Of a DNA stretch of 64,000 nt, positions 39,628 to 49,258 are shown piece after piece. Numbering within the stretch: position 1 is the first letter of the stretch; every line of letters starts with the position of its first letter. The notes beneath the pieces were generated by a model. That model was not told the DNA's origin. It searched no databases and saw only the letters and a list, made by a program, of their open reading frames with translations. The DNA comes from Orientia tsutsugamushi. GTDB lineage: Bacteria > Pseudomonadota > Alphaproteobacteria > Rickettsiales > Rickettsiaceae. The stretch is from positions 1,798,001 to 1,862,000 of the forward strand of contig NZ_LS398548.1 in assembly GCF_900327275.1 (NCBI RefSeq), read 5' to 3'. The translations under genes and the position numbers were made by a program.

Positions 39628-39768
39628 TACCTCTTTCGAAACTGGTTAACGTAGTTCAAAATTATTACTGATAAATATCCAAATAGACGTAAAAGATTCT
39701 GTTTTTGATTTAATTTGATCTCTGGCATTTATAATTTTGAACTACGTTAACCAGTTTCGAAAGAGGTA
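39628..39768. mobile_element. 141-bp MITE of the IS5-type element
   Basis: Inverted ends TACCTCTTTCGAAACTGGTT / complement, with TA on both sides (39626-39627, 39769-39770). It lies directly against the 3' side of the group II intron. Confidence 0.85.
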
Positions 39769-39784
39769 TATTAAAGAATAAGCT

Positions 39785-42115
39785 TAAGCGGGTAGGTAAG
39801 CGCAGAAGCGCTTTTCCTCCCAAAGAACCGTACAAGCGAATTACTCCGCATACGGCTCAAGCAATTTACAAACAGCTGCAATAAGTTGTCCGCGATTACT
39901 GTGTACTTGTCGATGGCAGTTTTCATGCAATAAGCACAAATTGTTAATATGGTCAGTGCCACCACATCTTATAGGTGTTATATGATGTACATGAACACTT
40001 TCACCATTATCTATTAAATCAAAACAAACAAGACATTTACCCTTTTGTCTACGCCAAAGAATCTGCCTAGATTTAAACAAATACTTAGGGCTATCAGCCT
40101 GACGTTTATGCCAATATTCTCTAAGTTTTGAATTATCAGGAGAAGATTTACCTTTAACAAGAATATGTCGTTTAATCGTTGTCCATTGTAATTTCCATAG
40201 ATATAGATCTTTATTCATAAAGACCCAATTATCATTTCTGCCTTTAATGCGACCCCAATACTTTTTCTTAAGCCATTCCCAGGATTTTTTAGGATGTTTT
40301 CTACATGCAAATCTTGCTTGTCGAATCCACATCCAACAGTCTAAATTGGAAAAAATTTTCTTGGACACAACTTTGTTGAAATAACTGCACCATCCAAATA
40401 TTTTAGAATTTAGATTATCAATTATTCTATCAATATTCCATGAGAAACTTTTTTTCCATTCTATTGACATTCGTTTTTTAAACGACTTTATAGAGTCTTT
40501 AGACGGTTTAACTAGTAGAGCTACACCTCTTCTTGTACTATTGGTTTTATATTGTCGAATATTAAATCCAAGGAAATCAAAACCTTCATTAATATGAAGT
40601 ATCCTGGTTTTTTCCTTTGACAATTCTAAGCCTCTAATACTTAACCAATCATTAATAATACTTTTGGCTCTGATACATGAGCTTTCTGACTTAGCGCAAA
40701 CGACAAAATCATCAGCGTATCTCACTAAAGCATATTCGGATTTAGAATATAGGTGATCATACTTATTATAGATAATATTAAGTATATCACTCATTCCATG
40801 AAGAGTTATGTTTAAAAGTAATGGAGAAATTAATCCACCTTGTGGAGTACCAGCTGTTGTTTTGATAATTTGATAATCCTGCATTACACCAGATTTAAGC
40901 CATGCTTGAATCCAATTACGAGCAGGGAAATTTCCTATAATTTTCAAAAGAAAATTATGATCAATATTATCAAATGCTCCTTTAATATCAGCATCTAATA
41001 TCCAATTTCTATTGGTTCCATGTCGAATAATACCAGATATTCTCTGTATTGCATCGTGAGCGCTACGTCCAGGTCTAAAGCCATAGCTGCAACCTTCAAA
41101 CTTAGCTTCCCAATATGGTTCAAGTGCTGATTTTACAACAGCCTGTCTACACCTATCCAAAATAGTTGGCAAGCCTAAAGGTCTAGATTCGCCATTACTT
41201 TTTGGTATGTATACACGCTTAATCGGTTTTACAGATGATAGATTATTATCTGCTAACTTTTCCATCAACAGACTCCTTTCTTTATCTGTCTTAACAACTA
41301 TTTTATCAATTCCAGGACTTTTTCGTCCTTTGTTGATTTGAGTAACACGTCTTATAGCAAGTAACCTATTTGCTCTTGATTTTAACATCAATCTTTGTAA
41401 GTTACGTACTAACTTCATATTACCATTTGCAGATGCCCTATAAATACGTCTACGAAGATTATTAACCTTTTGTATAATTTCTTTCCAGTCTATTGAATGC
41501 CAATAGATTTTCTTGAAATTATCTTTAGTCTCAATTGTTACATTTGCGTTTAGCATCCAACTTTTCCAATTAATTCATAATCTTGTTTACCTATTTAGGG
41601 TAAATCACCAGTCTTAAGTTAGCATCATTTCTGATTAGCATATAAATGCCTATACACTCAGTTATTAATTTCTGTAGTCTTTCGACTTAGTGTCATTTGC
41701 TTTCTAAGACCTCTCTTACCTACTATCAGTTGCCTAATAATAGGCTTACCATGTTTCACTCATCAGAGAGACGTTAAGTTGGTTATCTTCTTTATACCGA
41801 GGAGCTGGCATTTTTAAAGAAGGCTGCGTATTCCTTCTTACAGCTAAGCTTTTCAGCTTTATCCTTATAACAGAATTTATCTGGAGTATCTGCTTCTGCA
41901 TTGACGATATTTTCCATACGAAGATTCACTTTCGTTTAACCAATTTTAACTTTACCTTGCCCCTATTTCCCATCCAGATTAGTACTTTAGTTAGGCTTTC
42001 TATCGCGCTTAGTACAAGACCGTTACCAATCTCGCACCGCAATAGCGGTAACTAAGGTTTAAATGCAACCTTGCTACATTTCTGTAGTCTCTGTTTGAGC
42101 GACCTCATGTCGCAC
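39785..42115 (-). mobile_element. group II intron, apparently full length (~2.3 kb)
   Basis: The 5' end is GTGCGACATGAGGTCGC (42115 downward), matching the GUGYG consensus. About 560 nt of structured RNA (domains I-IV) precede the protein. The 34-nt domain V is at 39858-39825 (GAGCCGTATGCGG ... GTACGGTTC). A domain VI hairpin follows (GGGAGG paired with CCTACCC, one bulged A as likely branch point), and the 3' end is near 39785. The exact 3' junction is inferred. The upstream exon is not clean traN but a rearranged edge. Confidence 0.85.
39841..41556 (-). CDS. ltrA: group II intron reverse transcriptase/maturase with HNH endonuclease
   Basis: 571 residues, intact. Reverse-transcriptase blocks include KRVYIPKSNGESRPLGLPTI, CSYGFRPGRSAHDAI, GTPQGGLISPLL and the catalytic YADD. 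A maturase (X) domain follows (FGWCSYFNKV, KYWGRIKGRN). The C terminus is an HNH nuclease: CLVCFDLIDNGESVHVHHI, then CLLHENCHRQVH. It promotes splicing and retrohoming of its intron. The last codons (EPYAE, stop 39841-39843) lie within domain V, so coding and ribozyme sequences overlap. Confidence 0.9.
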   Translation of the reverse strand: MLNANVTIETKDNFKKIYWHSIDWKEIIQKVNNLRRRIYRASANGNMKLVRNLQRLMLKSRANRLLAIRRVTQINKGRKSPGIDKIVVKTDKERSLLMEKLADNNLSSVKPIKRVYIPKSNGESRPLGLPTILDRCRQAVVKSALEPYWEAKFEGCSYGFRPGRSAHDAIQRISGIIRHGTNRNWILDADIKGAFDNIDHNFLLKIIGNFPARNWIQAWLKSGVMQDYQIIKTTAGTPQGGLISPLLLNITLHGMSDILNIIYNKYDHLYSKSEYALVRYADDFVVCAKSESSCIRAKSIINDWLSIRGLELSKEKTRILHINEGFDFLGFNIRQYKTNSTRRGVALLVKPSKDSIKSFKKRMSIEWKKSFSWNIDRIIDNLNSKIFGWCSYFNKVVSKKIFSNLDCWMWIRQARFACRKHPKKSWEWLKKKYWGRIKGRNDNWVFMNKDLYLWKLQWTTIKRHILVKGKSSPDNSKLREYWHKRQADSPKYLFKSRQILWRRQKGKCLVCFDLIDNGESVHVHHITPIRCGGTDHINNLCLLHENCHRQVHSNRGQLIAAVCKLLEPYAE

Positions 42116-43563
42116 TACGCAATATGTAAACTTGAAAGTTTACTAGCTAAGCAAATACCTAATATCGGAATTCTTGAAGAACAGTAGGTACCGATATAGT
42201 AGCAATAACCTTTTTTTCTATATAGAGCTAATTCTTGTTCCTTAGATTTACATTGCGATAAGCCTATATCACGCCCCCAGCCAGTCATTGAAGAACAGCA
42301 ATTCAAAAAACTAAATACGTCCTTTTTGCATTTGCGATGTTTACCTGAAAATACAGAAACGGGATTTGTTTTAATATCTTTGCTCATCTGATTTAGCATC
42401 GCTATATGAGCTACTTTAGCTATATCCCTGTTTGGTATAATAGTTGGAGTATTGCAATTGCCTCCTAAACAAAAGATTGAGTTATTACGCAATGATGAGT
42501 GTAGCATTGTTTGCTTCTCAGTTGAACAGCTATAATCGTGCTGCCAGAGTAAACAAATATTTGCTACCGATTTTTGGCAAGTGCTGTTTTTTAATTCACA
42601 ATTTTGTATTTTAAGGTGTTTGCAACCATCTTTTGGATCGCTAGTACAAGAAAAAACAATCTTTTGTTTCCAATATGGACGATTGACTTTAAACTTGTCA
42701 AAAAATACTCTATCACCACCATCATAGTTGATTCTATTGACCTCATAGCATTCGTTACTTTCTGTTAATTGCTCAAGTTCAGGGTTTAAAACTTTCCAAT
42801 ATTCTGCTACTTTCCTTAGTTCTTGAGTCTTATCTCTGTAGTCATAGTGAAGTATACATATTTTTTCATTTACTTCTAATAAAAAATTTCTACCAATATG
42901 CTGTGTAGGTACACCGAGCCTATTAACAATAGCCCATTTCATTTGTCTTTCAATTGCTTCGGGATCATCTACTAGGCAGTATATTTGCGCACCTGATTCA
43001 TCATAGACATCGCTACGACTCTTAAGCCAATTACTATGATTCTCCTTTATTTTTTCTGTTGCAAATTCCATTTGCCGGTTTTGCCATGGAAGCCATACAT
43101 TCTCTAATCTGCACTCAACATTTAATTCTCGAATAAGTTCAATATTGAACTTACTGCCTTCAGTACAACTTTGAATAATTTCAGTATTAGTTGTACTTGT
43201 CTGAGTTACGAAGTTACTGCTATCAAGTGCACTTAAAGGATCAGATTCAATTCTCATTGAATTAGCTATCATATAATTTTGATCGTTGATATTATGTTGA
43301 GTTAAGGCATTGTTTTTACTGTTTTCAGCTTGAAATAACATTGCCCCACTTTCTGTACTAAGCTGATTACGGCCATGATAGGTTAAATCCTCATCATTAT
43401 TAGGATAATTGACATTACTACCTTGATGAAATAATTCTTGTGTATTTGAAGAATTTCCAAGATTTACATTATAGTTGCTAGCTTCATTATAACTGCTTTG
43501 CATTGAAGCTAAACAACAATTGATGTTCAATATTATCAAAACTAGTACTATAAGTTGCTTCAT
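42116..43563 (-). pseudogene. traN: TraN, truncated copy B
   Basis: About 482 residues. Near-identical to the copy A TraN up to GICLA; then the sequence changes to SKLSSLHIA and stops at the intron boundary. About 36 residues plus the extra native tail of copy A are missing. A perfect 8-bp-stem hairpin (42126-42143) lies in the diverged end. It differs from copy A mostly in residues 170-230. Signal peptide retained. Confidence 0.85.
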
Positions 43564-43955
43564 GGAGTATTCTCATTCATAATTTCTAATGCTATTGCTA
43601 AAGGAATATGGCCAGTTAATTTCTTGGTTAATCCTCTTTTTTCATCATCTATTACTATCACTGGTACAACATCAACCTTATATTTCTCAAACAAGCTAGG
43701 ATCTATATCGAAGCTAATATCAAGCTCCATAGTTTTATTCTTTGTTTGTGTAAATGAGTTATTAATTAACCCACGCATAATCAATTGAGCTCCAGCCTTT
43801 TGAGACTCAGCGAAATAGCTTTTTAAAGCCTCATCACTCATTGAAAATGAGACAAAAATAAAAGTTTTTTGCTTGTCCAAAAAAAAAGCATTAGCATTAT
43901 TAACAAATAATAAAACCATCAACATCATTACTCGTATAACCATATTCCTCTCCAA
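43560..43955 (-). CDS. trbC: TrbC, copy B
   Basis: 131 residues, intact, differing from the copy A protein at only a few positions (VGAQLV to AGAQLI, and a Thr to Ile near the end). Same 4-base overlap with traN. Same signal peptide and TrbC motifs. It could supply TrbC if transcribed; its operon is truncated on both sides. Confidence 0.85.
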   Translation of the reverse strand: MERNMVIRVMMLMVLLFVNNANAFFLDKQKTFIFVSFSMSDEALKSYFAESQKAGAQLIMRGLINNSFTQTKNKTMELDISFDIDPSLFEKYKVDVVPVIVIDDEKRGLTKKLTGHIPLAIALEIMNENTP

Positions 43956-43965
43956 GCTTTATAAA

Positions 43966-44667
43966 TCAAAGCAAACAGCAATCTCTTTTTCGCCAAATCA
44001 AGTAACCGAAATCTTCACCATTAACTGGAAATTCTCTACCAGCTTGCCATATAGCTTCTGTTTGACCTATGCTCTTGCAGGATTTTGTTTCTGGAATTGG
44101 ATAAGTCATTTGTAGTCGATACTGACTTTTCTTGATAATAGGCATTGGATACTTACCACATAGGCCTTTATAACCATAATATCCCCATAACATCAGTTGC
44201 CTATGCATCTTAGCCATAAATTTACTTACCATTAATACAGATGTTCCAACTCCACCATTATGCGCTGCAGCTGTTCCAGTAAAAGGGTAAAGCATTCCTT
44301 GACATCCAGCACACCAAAAAGCATAATCACTTGCTAATAAACCAGCGCTACAACTCATGCAATCAGCTATACATGCTTGATAAGCAGCTACATTTTGAAA
44401 CAACAACGTTTCTGGATTTAAAATCGCAGATTTAGCATCATCACTCCATAATGGATCAAACTCTGTTAAATATGCTATATCGACTGCAGCCATTTCCAGA
44501 CAAATAAAATCAAGCAAAATTTCCAGCCAGTAAATCACGGGATAGACATACCAATGAATGTGGTAAAAAGCACTTCCTTCAGCTTCATCTTTCATGCCTT
44601 TTTGAGTAGCAGTTCCAAATGACAAACCTCCAAGACTTACCATACACATTGGTGAAATATATGCCAT
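43966..44667 (-). pseudogene. traU: TraU, N-terminally truncated copy B
   Basis: The native sequence begins at SPMCMVSLGGLSF and runs to the TraU C terminus almost unchanged from copy A. The start residues MAYI come from fused integrase sequence. The signal peptide and first conserved Cys cluster are gone, so no periplasmic product is expected. Confidence 0.85.
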
Positions 44668-44849
44668 TAATGTTTATTCATAAATATAGTCTTCTAAATC
44701 GAGTATATGATATTATCAAAAGTAAGTTCCTTTCTTTTGTATCTCTAAACTTGAATATTTTTTCTGCTTTGGTTGGTACTTTTATTTTATTTAATGCTGC
44801 TTGCGTAAATTTAAATAATGTTACAGATATATTTATCACCCTCTGTAAA
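44649..44849 (-). pseudogene. integrase N-terminal fragment fused to traU
   Basis: Matches the start of the copy B integrase (50608 downward): FTQAALNKIKVPTKAEKIF and RDTKERNLLLIISYT. It then ends in frame-broken sequence joined to traU. The bases to its right (to about 44885) match the integrase upstream region too. It marks a recombination between a third RAGE end and the tra cluster. Confidence 0.75.
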
Positions 44850-44892
44850 TTTTAATTTACGTAATTAATAATAACTTATTAATTTTTAAAAT

Positions 44893-45156
44893 TTGCTTAA
44901 ACTTAATGATCATGTTAAAAATAACAAAGATCTTCTTGATAAATCTGCATTACTTGTGTTAATACTAGATGTAGGAGCAAAAACACAAGCTATAGTTCTT
45001 GCTTGTTTAGTAACCATTGAGAAATTTAATTCTGGTAAACAAGTTGTAGCTTTTGTAGGTCTAATTCTAAGCATCATCAATCTAGTAGTTCTGTACGTGG
45101 TGCTAGTAAAATCTCTAGAACTGCTTAATTTAGACCTACGTAAAGCTTTTAAATGA
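44893..45156 (+). pseudogene. IS110 transposase fragment
   Basis: 87 residues with DVGAKTQAIVLACLVTIEKF and KQVVAFVGL, matching the C-terminal domain of the transposase at 15922-16347, with damage to the following SxxG region. It is bounded by the integrase fragment and the coiled-coil gene. Confidence 0.8.
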
Positions 45157-45178
45157 CAAAATGCTAGATCGTTAAGCC

Positions 45179-45987
45179 TTATGTACTCCTCCCTCCTTGT
45201 CCCTTACGTTGTGAGGAACTCTCTCTTTGAGAAAGAAGCTTTTCTGCATAAGAAGAAGCATTATTACTCTTTCTATTTTCATACTCTTTTGATTCTTCTC
45301 TCATGCGAAACATATAATTCTCATATGCTTCCTGATAACAGTCCGTCTGATACATTTTTAATTCAGGTAACGAAGATAGCGCGGCTCGAGATAAATGCCT
45401 TTTTTGATCTGATGTCATCTTACTCTCTACTATGAAAGAACGAAGATATCCAAGCTTTTGGAACAAATATTCAAATGGCTGCTTTCTGCTTCCTTGCGCT
45501 CTAACTGAAGATTTGATACTGCCTCATCTAGAAGTTTTTTCGCTTTCTTGAGTTCTTCAGATGGTTCTGTTTTCATATTACTAACTAGTGACTGTACAAT
45601 GAGCTGCATTTTTATTCCTCTATCTACTATACAATCTTGTTCCTCGCATACCTTTACCAAGTCTGTACCATTTCTAAGATCCTGTATCGCCTTGACGACT
45701 CCTTGATCATGAGGCATATTGTTGCCAGTGAACATCTCATTAAATATTGCCCAAATATTTTCCAACGCTTGAACAAAATGCGTCCATGCTCCTCTGCCTT
45801 TGACTTGCTCCAAATCTTGTTTTAATTTACCAAGTATACCTTTTAGATCGTCTTGCAGGGTTTTAAGATCACTACTTTCATCTGTAAAAGGTGATATATC
45901 CTTCAATATTGGCTCAAGAGAAGATAGTACTTTCTCTGCCTCTTCTAACATTCTTAATTCTGATTCATTTATGCTAATTAAATTCAT
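45179..45987 (-). pseudogene. unrecognised coiled-coil cargo protein, frameshifted
   Basis: Good ribosome site (AAGGAG) before ATG 45987. The first frame (45430-45987, 185 residues) is acidic and helical: NESELRMLEEAEKVLSSLEP, KTLQDDLKGILGKLKQDLEQ, EELKKAKKLLDEAVSNL. It then runs out after AESSHL. The second frame (45179-45466) continues FQKLGYLRSFIVESKMTSDQ and ends in a Ser/Gln/Gly-rich tail. The break is near 45455. I recognise no family. It replaces the segment between traC and traU in copy B. Confidence 0.55.
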
Positions 45988-46120
45988 GAAATTAACTCCT
46001 TATATTTTTATGTTAACAAAAAAGCTAATCTATAGCTAAACAACTATGCTATAGTCATTTTATTTAAAGAGTTAGTTTAAGTAAATGACTTCTTGCAAAA
46101 CATATTCAAAGCTTGAAATT

Positions 46121-47113
46121 TTAAATTGCTAGGAAAATCTTTTTCTTCTGTATATCTATCATTAATAATTTTGAATCGTTTCTATCACCGCTATGTAGAG
46201 CAGCTACTACACCAGCTAAATCAGCAGCTTCTTGTTGTATATCAGGAAAAAATTTACCCATTCCTGCATTAATATTTCTTTCTAGCGCTTCTCTTTTAGT
46301 TATGGCTGCAGTTCTTTCCATAGCTTGATTTGGTAAAATTTGCAGACCAAAATGAATCAGGAAATTTGATTTTATATATTCATCACGACGCATTTCATTA
46401 CCTAAAAACAGATCCATAGCAGATAATTTCCACTCTGCAGGCCTATTTCTTGCTTCTAGACTGATAAATATTTGATCATCATTTACATTTACACAATCAT
46501 CATTCTCAAATAACGAGAAATCTCCACTTAGAATTTGTTCAGACAATATTTCATACTGGTTAATATTTGAATGTTCTTCTTCAGGCCAGCCAAATATTAC
46601 TCTCAGAAACTTTAATAATTGCTGTGCATTCACATTTTCAGTGCTTAATCCAATTGACCTAAACGTATCTTTTAAAGCATCTCGTCTGCGAATCATATCA
46701 TCGATATTTGCATTTAAATTAGGTATAGTAACTGAAATCAACAATACTACATCCTTTACAGAGCCTGACTTTTGAGCTTGATCACGTAAAAATTCTGTTC
46801 TTTTATTAGCTAACTCAATAAATATCTCTCCTTTACGATATGACTGCCAGTTGCTTAAAAAATTCTCTATATTATTACTACCAATCATCAAGACTTGCAG
46901 GCTACTTTCAGCAGGTAAATTTTCATCGCTTTTCAGAAATTCAGCAATTTCATTTTGAGCAGAAACACTAGCTCCAACTAATGGCCATGCAAGCAATACA
47001 AAACCTATTGAACCACGATTAAAGAATAGCTGAGTCTCATCATCATATGATTCATAGACAAAGTGTTTAGAAAATCTTTCTCGATCAAAATCCTTATGTA
47101 TGCTTGCGTTCAC
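46121..47113 (-). pseudogene. traC: TraC, N-terminal half, copy B
   Basis: 330 residues from a GTG start (NASIHKDFDRERF). It preserves the middle part missing in copy A (WKLSAMDLFLGNEMRRDEY, FPDIQQEAADLAGVVAAL), but ends at QKKKIFLAI before the Walker A domain. Copies A and B are thus complementary: A keeps the ATPase, B the middle. Confidence 0.85.
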
Positions 47114-47423
47114 CTTGACTCTGTTTTAATTTAAATAAATTAATAAGATATTTTTTTGGTTTTTTCGGCGACTTGTTAACAACAGCTACGCTTTGAATAG
47201 CTTTAGCTTGCCTGTAGCATAGAATACAACGTCTTTTTGATTTAGTTTTGGATGTTTCAACTTTCTCAAGATTATCAATATCAAAAGCGCCTTGAGCAAC
47301 CATATTCTTTATTTCGTATAAAGACTTACATTTTAGCCCTTTAGGAATTTTACAATCAAAAGTACTTTCGAAAAAGAAACTGGTTAGGCTCATACAGCAC
47401 AATAGCAATAATAAAAACTTCAT
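47094..47423 (-). CDS. traV: TraV, copy B
   Basis: 109 residues, intact, with the same signal peptide and CKIPKGLKCKSLYEI motif as copy A; a few substitutions (FFESTFDC, SVAVVNKS). Overlaps the traC start. Confidence 0.85.
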   Translation of the reverse strand: MKFLLLLLCCMSLTSFFFESTFDCKIPKGLKCKSLYEIKNMVAQGAFDIDNLEKVETSKTKSKRRCILCYRQAKAIQSVAVVNKSPKKPKKYLINLFKLKQSQGERKHT

Positions 47424-47818
47424 TATAAATAATACTCCTCTAACTTTTGTGATTGATCGAATTTATTATGCAAATTAACTTTTTCATTGTTAGTTGATTG
47501 TGAATAAGTTGAATTATGTGGCTTCTTCTTGTGCTCACGTAAGTCAAAACCTTTTTTAAATACAACATCGATGACTCTACCTGAGGCAACAACAATGACT
47601 GGGCTCATAGAATCAGCTCGTTTTATAGCAAAATCAGCTAGCTTATCAAAAGCATTGCTAGCTCCAGCGTAAGCTCCAGACTGAAGCGCATCTCCAATCT
47701 GAAACTCTTGTTGTTGGCCTCCAGCTACTAGGTTTAAAGTTGGTAGCATATCAGGTTTAATAGCCTTAGATTGCAGAAACTTAGCTATACTGCTAAATAC
47801 TCCATTTAATGCAGCCAT
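47423..47818 (-). pseudogene. traB: TraB, C-terminal remnant, copy B
   Basis: 131 residues beginning MAALNGVFSSIAKFLQSKAI, equal to the end of TraB in copy A. The membrane part, coiled coil and most of the VirB10-like domain are deleted, as is the pilin-like gene; traK joins within 15 bases. Confidence 0.85.
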
Positions 47819-47832
47819 TCTTAACTAACACT

Positions 47833-48321
47833 TTAAGCCAGTTTTATTTTTTTCTTAGTATTTCTACTTTGTTTTTTAGAAAGTTTTGCTGTTAATTCTT
47901 TTGTATTAAGGTCATTACTGAACAAATTATTATTGTTTTGTTTTGAATTATCCTTTTCCTCCATTTTTGTAGCAGCATTAACAAGCATTACAGGGTTTGG
48001 AGTTTTTGGAGTAAAAGTTAACATTAAATCTTGAATTGTTTTGTATTCTCCTATTACAGTTAAATAAACTTTGTTTCCTTCTTCTCGTGGAGCAATAAAC
48101 AAATATCCATACTCATGAACTACAACTTCAGCTGCATTTTGAAGGTACATAAAAATATCATTAATTTTTTCATCTTTAAGATTAATTCTTGTTGGCCCAC
48201 TATCAGAAATCTCAAGCTTAAGCAGCTCATCAGCTTCTAACTCATATTCTACTGCATATATATTATTAACGTTTACCAAAGCAATAAACCATATGATAAA
48301 TCTCAAAATTCTAATACTCAT
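47833..48321 (-). CDS. traK: TraK, copy B
   Basis: 162 residues, intact and same length as copy A, with substitutions such as YLQNAAEVVVHEYGYLFIAP. Signal peptide retained. The early Lys-rich end is shared with copy A. Confidence 0.8.
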   Translation of the reverse strand: MSIRILRFIIWFIALVNVNNIYAVEYELEADELLKLEISDSGPTRINLKDEKINDIFMYLQNAAEVVVHEYGYLFIAPREEGNKVYLTVIGEYKTIQDLMLTFTPKTPNPVMLVNAATKMEEKDNSKQNNNNLFSNDLNTKELTAKLSKKQSRNTKKKIKLA

Positions 48322-48871
48322 TTTTTTATTCCATTCTCTTTAACACCAGTCAATAACAAAAGGTAATTAGGAGTTCGCTTGTAAGTCAAAAGGTAAGTCT
48401 TATCGACAGCTATATGTTTACTATCGCTAAACCAATAACGAAGCGTTCCACTAATTAATACTCCATTCATTTATCACTTCAACCTTCTTTAGAAAAAAAG
48501 AGTGAAGACACATTTGAGCCTTTAACAAATTGCAAATGATTCTGAAAAAAATTTTTAAAGATTCAGTATTACTGAATACCACTTTCATGTCTGCTATTTG
48601 TCTTTCTACCTCATTTGGAGAAGTAGTAAATTAAGAGTTTCATCACATAAATTGCCCATTCCTTTAAATAGGTTTCATGGTAATTTTTTGATGAAAACGT
48701 CATTTTACGATCAGGCTCCATTGCTGGAATTAACAACCACTTTTCTTCTTTGGTAATTGCAGCCATTATCGCAATTATATTAGCTGCAGCTAGCAATATA
48801 GTTACTGAAAGTAAGCATTTATTATATTTAACCAGCTCTTGTATAGCATTTTGCTTAAAGAGATGATTCAT
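48318..48871 (-). pseudogene. traE: TraE, frameshifted copy B
   Basis: The first 86 residues (48611-48871) match copy A through the membrane segment, then the frame is lost at an extra base after AAACTCTTA and ends YYFSK. The remaining ~290 bp still match the copy A traE in other frames, with further small indels around 48470 and 48550. The native TGA overlaps the traK start. Confidence 0.8.
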
Positions 48872-49185
48872 TATTTGCCAACTTTTTTGCCCAGCAATCT
48901 TGAATATCCTAATGGAGCTGGCAATAAACCTTTAGCTACTAAAAAACTTTTTAGCAAAAAATTCTCCGATACCTTCTTAAATTTCTTAAAGCAATAACAT
49001 AGAGCAATTCCTCCAACCATAAATGCTAGGCCTAATTTAGCATGCCTGCTGTTTAGTAGTACAATTCCTGGAGCTACTCCAGCTAATACTACTCCCCATT
49101 CATCAATGCTCAAACCCATATACTTCAATGGCCTCGATAATGCCCAACATAATTTTTGATTTTGCATAATTACCTTCAGCCGCAA
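48871..49185 (-). CDS. traL: TraL, copy B
   Basis: 104 residues, intact; identical to copy A from MQNQKLCWALSRPL to the end. First gene of the copy B tra cluster, 70 bases from the integrase end. Confidence 0.85.
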   Translation of the reverse strand: MRLKVIMQNQKLCWALSRPLKYMGLSIDEWGVVLAGVAPGIVLLNSRHAKLGLAFMVGGIALCYCFKKFKKVSENFLLKSFLVAKGLLPAPLGYSRLLGKKVGK

Positions 49186-49258
49186 TTAAAGCATGAGATT
49201 TTTCATTCTACTACTGTGATTTTCAAAAATTTACAAAATCTATCTAATATATCAAGCC

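Noticed and set aside
42126-42143. Hairpin next to the group II intron 5' end, suggesting a class C intron targeting a terminator
   Set aside because: The intron protein has an HNH endonuclease, which class C introns lack, so hairpin targeting is not supported.
43555-44115. Plus-strand frames opposite trbC/traU (also at 18790-19350)
   Set aside because: They repeat at both RAGE copies only because the coding strand is conserved.
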